A DNA stretch of 64,000 nucleotides from Hafnia paralvei ATCC 29927 (lineage in GTDB: Bacteria; Pseudomonadota; Gammaproteobacteria; Enterobacterales; Enterobacteriaceae). The first letter of the stretch is position 1, and every line of letters starts with the position of its first letter. The notes below the pieces were generated by a model, which was not told the DNA's origin, searched no databases, and worked only from the letters and a program-made list of their open reading frames with translations. Below, piece after piece: positions 58,913-64,000 of the stretch. Location: positions 168,471 to 232,470 of the forward strand of contig NZ_LXET01000013.1 of assembly GCF_001655005.1 (NCBI RefSeq). Reading direction: 5' to 3'. Position numbers and translations under genes: made by a program.

Positions 58913-60916
58913 ATGAGCTATCAGGTACTTGCCCGTAAGTGGCGTCCACAAACGTTTTCTGACGTCGTGGGTCAGGAACATGTTCTGACCGCGCTAGCCA
59001 ACGGCCTTTCCTTAGGGCGTATTCACCACGCCTATCTGTTTTCCGGTACTCGCGGCGTGGGTAAAACCAGCATTGCACGCCTGTTGGCGAAAGGACTGAA
59101 CTGCGAGACGGGCATCACTTCTACGCCGTGTGGCGTATGTGATAACTGCCGTGAAATCGAGCAAGGACGTTTTGTCGACCTGCTAGAAATTGATGCGGCG
59201 TCGCGTACTAAAGTTGAAGATACGCGTGACCTGCTGGACAACGTACAGTACGCACCGGCGCGTGGTCGCTTCAAGGTCTATCTGATTGACGAAGTGCACA
59301 TGCTCTCCCGTCACAGTTTCAATGCGCTGTTGAAAACGTTGGAAGAGCCACCTCCGCACGTCAAATTCCTGCTGGCTACCACCGATCCGCAAAAGCTGCC
59401 GGTGACAATTTTATCTCGATGCTTACAGTTCCATCTTAAAGCATTAGACGTTGAGCAAATTCGCACCCAGTTGGAAAAGATCTCTACGGCGGAAGGATTC
59501 ACCGCCGAGCCACGCGCTCTGCAACTGTTAGCGCGTGCTGCCGAAGGCAGTATGCGTGATGCGCTTAGCCTGACCGATCAGGCGATCGCGATGGGATTAG
59601 GCCAAATCACTGCTGAAACCGTAGGGCAGATGCTTGGCACACTGGATGATGAGCAGCCTCTGGCGATCATTGAAGCGCTGGTGGATGCCGATGGCGAAAA
59701 GGTGATGGCGCTGGTTGAGCAAGCGGCTTCGCGCGGCGTGGATTGGGAAAATCTACTTATTGAAACCCTGACGTTGCTGCACCGTATTGCGATGTTACAA
59801 CTGCTGCCAAATGCGTTGGATAGCCACTATATTTCCGTTGAGCAGCGTTTACGCGAGCTTGCACGTACGCTGCCACCTTCAGATCTGCAGTTGTTCTATC
59901 AGGTGTTGCTGACCGGTCGCAAAGAACTGACCTATGCGCCAGACCGACGCATGGGGGTGGAAATGACGTTGCTGCGCGCGTTGGCTTTTCACCCAAAAGA
60001 GGTGATTGCTGAGCCAGTGGCGGCACCTCAGACCGCACTGCCAAGTATGCCTGTGCACAGTACCGCATCGGCGGCGCCATCAAGCTATATGCCGAAACAG
60101 CATTCGGCACCCGATATGCAAGGCATGCCGCCTGCGGGGCAATTCCAGCCTCAAGAAGCAGCACCGGTGCGTTCAACGGCAAAACCTACTGGTTTATCTG
60201 ACGCAACGGCTCAGCTGTTACAGGCTAGAAGTCAGCTACGTCAAAAAACGGGTGGGGGTACTGACCCAAAAAAGAATGAGCCGGCAGCGCCAGTCACCGC
60301 GCGGCCGGCAAGCTCAGCACTGGAGCGTTTGGCATCAGTGACGGAGCGTAGCCAGCAGCGTCAGGCTGCGGCAGCAGAAACCAAACCGCTAAAAAAAGAG
60401 GCCTATCGCTGGAAAGCACAGACGAAAGCGGTAGAGGCCAAGCGCGAGGAGATCGCCACGCCGAAAGCGTTGCGGACCGCGCTGGAATATGAAAAAACGC
60501 CTGAGCTGGCGGCAAAGCTGGCCGAGGAGTCGTTGACTCGTGATGAATGGGCGGCGGAGTTGAATCAGCTACGTTTACCTAAGCTGGTTCAACAGTTGGC
60601 GTTGAATGCGTTTCGTGAGCCAGCAGAAGAGGGCAAGGTGCTTCTGCATTTACGTTCTTCGCAACGTCATTTAAACTCCGCTTCTGCGCAACAGACTTTG
60701 TCTCAGGCGCTGAGTGAACATTATGGTCGTCCGGTTGAGCTGACGATTATCGAAGACGATAACCCAGAGCGACTGACGCCGCTGGAATGGCGGCAGACGA
60801 TTTACGAAGAAAAACTGGCGCAGGCTCGCCAGTCGATTGCTGCGGATAGCAACATCCAGACTTTGCGACGTTTCTTTGACGCCGAACTGGATGAAGAGAG
60901 CATCCGCCCTGTTTAA
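58913..60916 (+). CDS. dnaX: DNA polymerase III subunits tau and gamma
   Basis: DnaX is the clamp-loader ATPase. The full-length tau product has 667 residues (643 in E. coli). It contains Walker A GTRGVGKTS (about 45-53), a four-Cys zinc module (NCETGITSTPCGVCDNC), the DEVH-type Walker B LIDEVHMLS and sensor SRCLQF. A Pro/Ala-rich linker is followed by the tau-specific DnaB- and alpha-binding domains. A -1 frameshift at 60268-60274 makes gamma, ending in Glu then TGA at 60277-60279, 455 residues. It heads the dnaX-ybaB-recR cluster. Confidence 0.97.
   Translation: MSYQVLARKWRPQTFSDVVGQEHVLTALANGLSLGRIHHAYLFSGTRGVGKTSIARLLAKGLNCETGITSTPCGVCDNCREIEQGRFVDLLEIDAASRTKVEDTRDLLDNVQYAPARGRFKVYLIDEVHMLSRHSFNALLKTLEEPPPHVKFLLATTDPQKLPVTILSRCLQFHLKALDVEQIRTQLEKISTAEGFTAEPRALQLLARAAEGSMRDALSLTDQAIAMGLGQITAETVGQMLGTLDDEQPLAIIEALVDADGEKVMALVEQAASRGVDWENLLIETLTLLHRIAMLQLLPNALDSHYISVEQRLRELARTLPPSDLQLFYQVLLTGRKELTYAPDRRMGVEMTLLRALAFHPKEVIAEPVAAPQTALPSMPVHSTASAAPSSYMPKQHSAPDMQGMPPAGQFQPQEAAPVRSTAKPTGLSDATAQLLQARSQLRQKTGGGTDPKKNEPAAPVTARPASSALERLASVTERSQQRQAAAAETKPLKKEAYRWKAQTKAVEAKREEIATPKALRTALEYEKTPELAAKLAEESLTRDEWAAELNQLRLPKLVQQLALNAFREPAEEGKVLLHLRSSQRHLNSASAQQTLSQALSEHYGRPVELTIIEDDNPERLTPLEWRQTIYEEKLAQARQSIAADSNIQTLRRFFDAELDEESIRPV
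60251..60309 (+). promoter_or_regulatory. programmed -1 ribosomal frameshift signal in dnaX
   Basis: The slippery heptamer A-AAA-AAG is at 60268-60274 in the correct phase. A purine-rich Shine-Dalgarno-like stretch GGTGGGGGT (60251-60259) stands 8 bases upstream. A hairpin with GCCGGC/GCCGGC and CGC/GCG stems (60280-60309) begins 5 bases downstream. All three elements and the stop right after the shift (GAA TGA) copy the E. coli arrangement. Confidence 0.92.
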
Positions 60917-60966
60917 CTGCTGTGTCAGCATGATGCCGACGCAGCCCCACGCAAAGAGAGAACACT

Positions 60967-61296
60967 ATGTTTGGTAAAGGCGGATTGGGCAACCTGATGA
61001 AGCAAGCCCAGCAAATGCAAGACAAAATGGCGAAAGTGCAGGAAGAAATCGCTCAACTGGAAGTTACCGGTGAATCTGGCGCGGGTTTGGTAAAAGTGAC
61101 CATTAACGGTGCACATAACTGCCGTCGTATCGAAATCGATCCAAGCCTGATGGAAGACGATAAAGAGATGCTGGAAGACCTGATCGCAGCGGCTTTCAAC
61201 GACGCGGCTCGCCGTATTGAAGAAACCCAGAAAGAGAAAATGGCTTCAGTTTCCAGCGGTATGCAGTTGCCGCCGGGCTTTAAGATGCCATTCTGA
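60967..61296 (+). CDS. ybaB: YbaB/EbfC nucleoid-associated protein
   Basis: The 109-residue dimeric tweezer-shaped protein binds DNA without clear sequence specificity. It shows the family N-terminus MFGKGGLGNLMKQAQQMQDK, a coiled helix, and the C-terminal MQLPPGFKMPF. It stands 50 bp after dnaX, and its stop shares a base with the recR start (TGATG). The conserved dnaX-ybaB-recR order hints at a role near replication or repair. Confidence 0.97.
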   Translation: MFGKGGLGNLMKQAQQMQDKMAKVQEEIAQLEVTGESGAGLVKVTINGAHNCRRIEIDPSLMEDDKEMLEDLIAAAFNDAARRIEETQKEKMASVSSGMQLPPGFKMPF

Positions 61297-61901
61297 TGCA
61301 AACCAGCCCGCTTCTTGAATCATTAATGGAAGCGCTGCGCTGCCTGCCGGGCGTTGGCCCGAAATCGGCGCAGCGCATGGCATTCCACATGCTGCAGCGC
61401 GATCGCAGCGGTGGGATGCGTTTGGCGCAGGCGTTGACTAGAGCAATGTCTGAAATTGGTCATTGTGAAGACTGTCGTACTTTCACTGAGCAGGATATCT
61501 GTACGATTTGTTCTAATTCTCGTCGCAAAGAGAACGGACAAATCTGTGTGGTGGAGAGTCCAGCGGATATTCATGCAATAGAGCAAACGGGTCAATTCTC
61601 CGGTCGCTATTTTGTTTTGATGGGGCATCTGTCTCCGTTAGACGGAATTGGCCCGCAGGATATCGGTCTGGATCGCTTGGAAGAACGTTTGGGGCAGGAG
61701 CCGCTCACCGAGGTGATTTTGGCGACTAACCCAACGGTTGAAGGCGAAGCAACGGCCAACTATATTGCAGAGATGTGTAGCGCACACGGTGTGCTAGCGA
61801 CACGTATTGCTCACGGTGTACCGGTTGGCGGCGAGCTGGAGATGGTTGACGGCACCACGTTGTCACACTCTCTGGCTGGACGTAACCCGGTGAGGTTCTA
61901 A
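61296..61901 (+). CDS. recR: recombination mediator protein RecR
   Basis: RecR acts with RecF and RecO to load RecA at gaps. The 201 residues, as in E. coli, contain an N-terminal helix-hairpin-helix (LPGVGPKSAQRMAFHML), a Cys4 zinc finger (CEDCRTFTEQDICTIC, about 57-72), a Toprim domain (ICVVESPADIHAIEQ) and the C-terminal Walker-B-like region. Translation is coupled to ybaB. A long hairpin follows before htpG. Confidence 0.97.
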   Translation: MQTSPLLESLMEALRCLPGVGPKSAQRMAFHMLQRDRSGGMRLAQALTRAMSEIGHCEDCRTFTEQDICTICSNSRRKENGQICVVESPADIHAIEQTGQFSGRYFVLMGHLSPLDGIGPQDIGLDRLEERLGQEPLTEVILATNPTVEGEATANYIAEMCSAHGVLATRIAHGVPVGGELEMVDGTTLSHSLAGRNPVRF

Positions 61902-61916
61902 CCGGCTGCGCAAAAT

Positions 61917-61978
61917 CGGCGTGTGATCCATCACGGATTAAAGTGATCTGGATTACACGCCGCACTTCTTTTCTTTTC
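61917..61978 (+). terminator. hairpin terminator after recR
   Basis: CGGCGTGTGATCC pairs with GGATTACACGCCG (one bulge) around a long loop and is followed by CACTTCTTTTCTTTT. Confidence 0.7.
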
Positions 61979-61993
61979 CATTTATTTTTTACC

Positions 61994-62019
61994 CTTGAAT
62001 TTCAACATCCCATCCCCAT
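61994..62019 (+). promoter_or_regulatory. sigma-32 heat-shock promoter of htpG
   Basis: CTTGAA (61994-61999) and CCCCAT (62014-62019) are exactly the sigma-32 hexamers, 14 bases apart, about 58 bp before the htpG ATG. Confidence 0.88.
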
Positions 62020-62076
62020 TTTTTACCTGTTAACATTTTTTGTCTGAGTGCAATCAACTGAGGTAAAAGCAAAACT

Positions 62077-63945
62077 ATGAAAGGCCAAGAAACCCGTGGC
62101 TTCCAGTCAGAAGTCAAACAGCTTCTGCATTTGATGATCCACTCACTCTATTCAAACAAAGAAATCTTTTTGCGTGAGCTGATTTCCAACGCCTCTGACG
62201 CCGCGGATAAGCTGCGTTTCCGTGCGCTTTCTAACCCAGATTTGTATGAGGGTGACGGCAATCTGCACGTACGTATTTCTGCGGATAAAGAAAACCGCAC
62301 TTTGACCCTGAGCGATAATGGCATCGGTATGACCCGTGATGAAGTTATCGACAATTTGGGGACTATCGCTAAATCAGGAACCAAAGCGTTTCTGGAATCA
62401 ATGGGTTCCGATCAGGCTAAAGATAGCCAACTGATTGGACAGTTTGGCGTCGGCTTCTATTCTGCGTTCATCGTGGCAGATAAAGTGACCGTTCGTACCC
62501 GTTCAGCCGGTGTCAACGCCGATCAGGCTGTTTTCTGGGAGTCCGAAGGGGAAGGTGATTACACCATTGCCGATATCGAGAAGGTCGAGCGCGGTACTGA
62601 AATCACCCTGCATCTGCGCGAAGGTGAAGATGAGTTCCTTGATGATTGGCGCTTGCGTAATATCATTAGCAAATACTCTGACCACATTGCCTTGCCAGTA
62701 GAGATTCTGACCACCGAAGGTGAAGACGGCGAGCAGAAGTGGGAGAAAATCAACAAAGCACAGGCTCTGTGGACGCGTACCAAGTCTGAAGTTACAGACG
62801 AAGAGTACAAAGAGTTCTATAAGCACATTGCGCATGATTTTACCGATCCTGTGACCTGGAGCCACAATCGCGTTGAAGGTAAGCAGGAATACACCAGCCT
62901 GCTATACATTCCTGCACAGGCTCCTTGGGATTTGTTCAACCGCGATCACAAGCATGGTCTGAAGTTGTATGTCCAGCGCGTATTCATTATGGATGACGCT
63001 GAACAGTTCATGCCAAATTACCTGCGTTTTGTACGGGGTCTGATAGATTCCAACGATCTGCCGCTGAACGTTTCGCGTGAGATTTTGCAAGATAGCCGCG
63101 TTACTCAAAGTCTGCGCGCCGCGCTGACCAAGCGTGTATTGCAAATGCTGGATAAACTGGCAAAAGACGATGCTGAGAAGTATCAGAAATTCTGGCAGCA
63201 ATTTGGCTTAGTGCTGAAAGAAGGCCCTGCAGAAGATGGCGGCAACGCTGAGGCGATAGCCAAACTGCTACGCTTTGCTTCAACGCATAACGACAGCGCG
63301 ATCCAGAATGTTTCTCTGACTGACTACATCAGTCGTATGGTGGAAGGCCAAGAGAAGATTTATTACATCACTGCTGACAGCTATGCCGCTGCGAAGAGCA
63401 GTCCACATCTAGAATTGCTGCGTAAGAAAGGCATTGAAGTTCTGCTGCTTTCCGATCGTATCGATGAGTGGATGATGAGCTATCTGACCGAGTTTGATGG
63501 TAAACCATTCCAGTCGGTGAGCAAAAAAGATGAATCTTTGGATAAGCTTGCCGATGAAGAAACCAGCGAGCAGAAAGAGGCTGAAAAGGCGCTAGAACCG
63601 TTCGTTGACCGCGTGAAAAAACTGCTGGGCGACCGCGTGAAGGATGTTCGTCTGACACATCGTTTGACTGAAACGCCGGCCGTCGTGACGACTGACGCTG
63701 ATGAAATGACGACGCAGATGGCAAAACTGTTTGCGGCTGCGGGTCAGGCTGCGCCAGAAATCAAATACATCTTTGAGCTAAATCCCGATCACGCATTGGT
63801 GAAACGAGCCGCGGATGAGCAGGACGAAGCGCGCTTTGGCGAGTGGATTGAGCTATTGCTGGATCAGTCTCTCTTGGCTGAGCGGGGTAGTTTAGAAGAT
63901 CCAAACTTGTTTATTAAACGAGTGAACGATCTGCTGATGGCGTGA
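62077..63945 (+). CDS. htpG: molecular chaperone HtpG (bacterial Hsp90)
   Basis: HtpG is the homodimeric Hsp90 chaperone that works with DnaK. The N-terminal GHKL ATPase shows the catalytic Glu in FLRELISNASDAADKLRF, the ATP lid motif DNGIGM, and GQFGVGFYSAFIVAD. The middle domain has the catalytic-loop Arg in PLNVSREILQDSRV. The C-terminal dimerisation domain ends NDLLMA; no MEEVD tail is present. The 622 residues compare with 624 in E. coli. A sigma-32 promoter lies upstream. adk would be expected next, beyond the window. Confidence 0.98.
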   Translation: MKGQETRGFQSEVKQLLHLMIHSLYSNKEIFLRELISNASDAADKLRFRALSNPDLYEGDGNLHVRISADKENRTLTLSDNGIGMTRDEVIDNLGTIAKSGTKAFLESMGSDQAKDSQLIGQFGVGFYSAFIVADKVTVRTRSAGVNADQAVFWESEGEGDYTIADIEKVERGTEITLHLREGEDEFLDDWRLRNIISKYSDHIALPVEILTTEGEDGEQKWEKINKAQALWTRTKSEVTDEEYKEFYKHIAHDFTDPVTWSHNRVEGKQEYTSLLYIPAQAPWDLFNRDHKHGLKLYVQRVFIMDDAEQFMPNYLRFVRGLIDSNDLPLNVSREILQDSRVTQSLRAALTKRVLQMLDKLAKDDAEKYQKFWQQFGLVLKEGPAEDGGNAEAIAKLLRFASTHNDSAIQNVSLTDYISRMVEGQEKIYYITADSYAAAKSSPHLELLRKKGIEVLLLSDRIDEWMMSYLTEFDGKPFQSVSKKDESLDKLADEETSEQKEAEKALEPFVDRVKKLLGDRVKDVRLTHRLTETPAVVTTDADEMTTQMAKLFAAAGQAAPEIKYIFELNPDHALVKRAADEQDEARFGEWIELLLDQSLLAERGSLEDPNLFIKRVNDLLMA

Positions 63946-63957
63946 TGTGTGAGTTGT

Positions 63958-63973
63958 TAGATATCAGTATCTA
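63958..63973. other. short perfect dyad after htpG
   Basis: TAGATA and TATCTA pair around TCAG, 12 bp after the htpG stop. There is no U-run, and the window ends 27 bp later, so its role cannot be judged. Confidence 0.4.
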
Positions 63974-64000
63974 AATGAAAGCGGCCGATTGGCTAATGCT

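Noticed and set aside
1..64000. CRISPR arrays, tRNA or rRNA genes, insertion sequences, prophage genes
   Set aside because: None was recognised on reading through both strands; the only multi-copy-type element identified with confidence is the ERIC repeat.

Overview
The window is a stretch of an enterobacterial (Enterobacterales) chromosome. Its backbone follows the E. coli K-12 order yajL-panE-yajQ-yajR-cyoEDCBA-ampG-yajG-bolA-tig-clpP-clpX-lon-hupB-ppiD-ybaV-fadM-queC-ybaE-cof-decR-mdlAB-glnK-amtB-tesB-ybaY-atl-ffs-hha-tomB-acrBA-acrR-mscK-rsmS-priC-ybaN-apt-dnaX-ybaB-recR-htpG. Moderate base composition, the short YmoA-like Hha, an ERIC element and rpmJ2-rpmE2 next to acrB point away from Escherichia. 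My guess is Hafniaceae (Hafnia or Obesumbacterium) or a relative; this is inferred from gene content, not from a database search.

Layout. 1-3.1 kb: the end of a papain-like cysteine hydrolase gene, yajL and panE overlapping, yajQ, then a 0.5 kb non-coding block full of hairpins. 3.1-12.4 kb: yajR, the cytochrome bo oxidase operon, ampG and yajG on the minus strand. 12.6-20.2 kb: an accessory carbohydrate locus between yajG and bolA, which are neighbours in E. coli. It has a divergent LacI-type regulator, three tandem Gfo/Idh/MocA oxidoreductases, a GPH-type sugar transporter and a cytoplasmic clan GH-A-like glycosidase. 20.4-31.2 kb: bolA and the protein quality-control block (trigger factor, ClpP, ClpX, Lon, HU-beta, PpiD), then ybaV and fadM. 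31.3-36.4 kb: queC, ybaE, cof, and a PLP-dependent cysteine desulfhydrase-like gene divergent from decR. 36.5-44.7 kb: an ERIC repeat, the mdlAB ABC exporter, sigma-54/NtrC-type glnK-amtB, tesB, ybaY, atl and the 4.5S SRP RNA. 44.7-46.9 kb: AT-rich sequence with hha-tomB and the zinc-independent ribosomal protein pair rpmJ2-rpmE2 under a Zur-like box. 47-52.6 kb: acrAB, a perfect 24-bp AcrR-type operator, acrR, and ychN coupled to acrR. 52.8-64 kb: mscK, rsmS, a GlsB/YeaQ-like gene, priC, ybaN, apt, dnaX with a conserved -1 frameshift site, ybaB, recR and heat-shock htpG.

Functional themes. Much of the window serves the envelope and stress: terminal oxidase, muropeptide import, two efflux systems, a mechanosensitive channel, and proteases with chaperones. 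Regulatory logic is readable in places: sigma-32 promoters before lon and htpG, a sigma-54 promoter with NtrC-like sites before glnK, an AcrR palindrome, a Zur-like box, a FadR-like site before fadM, and dyads between decR and the cysteine desulfhydrase-like gene.

The best candidate for something undescribed is the 12.6-20.2 kb locus. Its three different NAD(P)-type sugar oxidoreductases next to one glycosidase and one transporter suggest redox-assisted glycoside breakdown rather than simple hydrolysis. No tRNA gene, insertion sequence, integrase or CRISPR array was recognised anywhere in the window.
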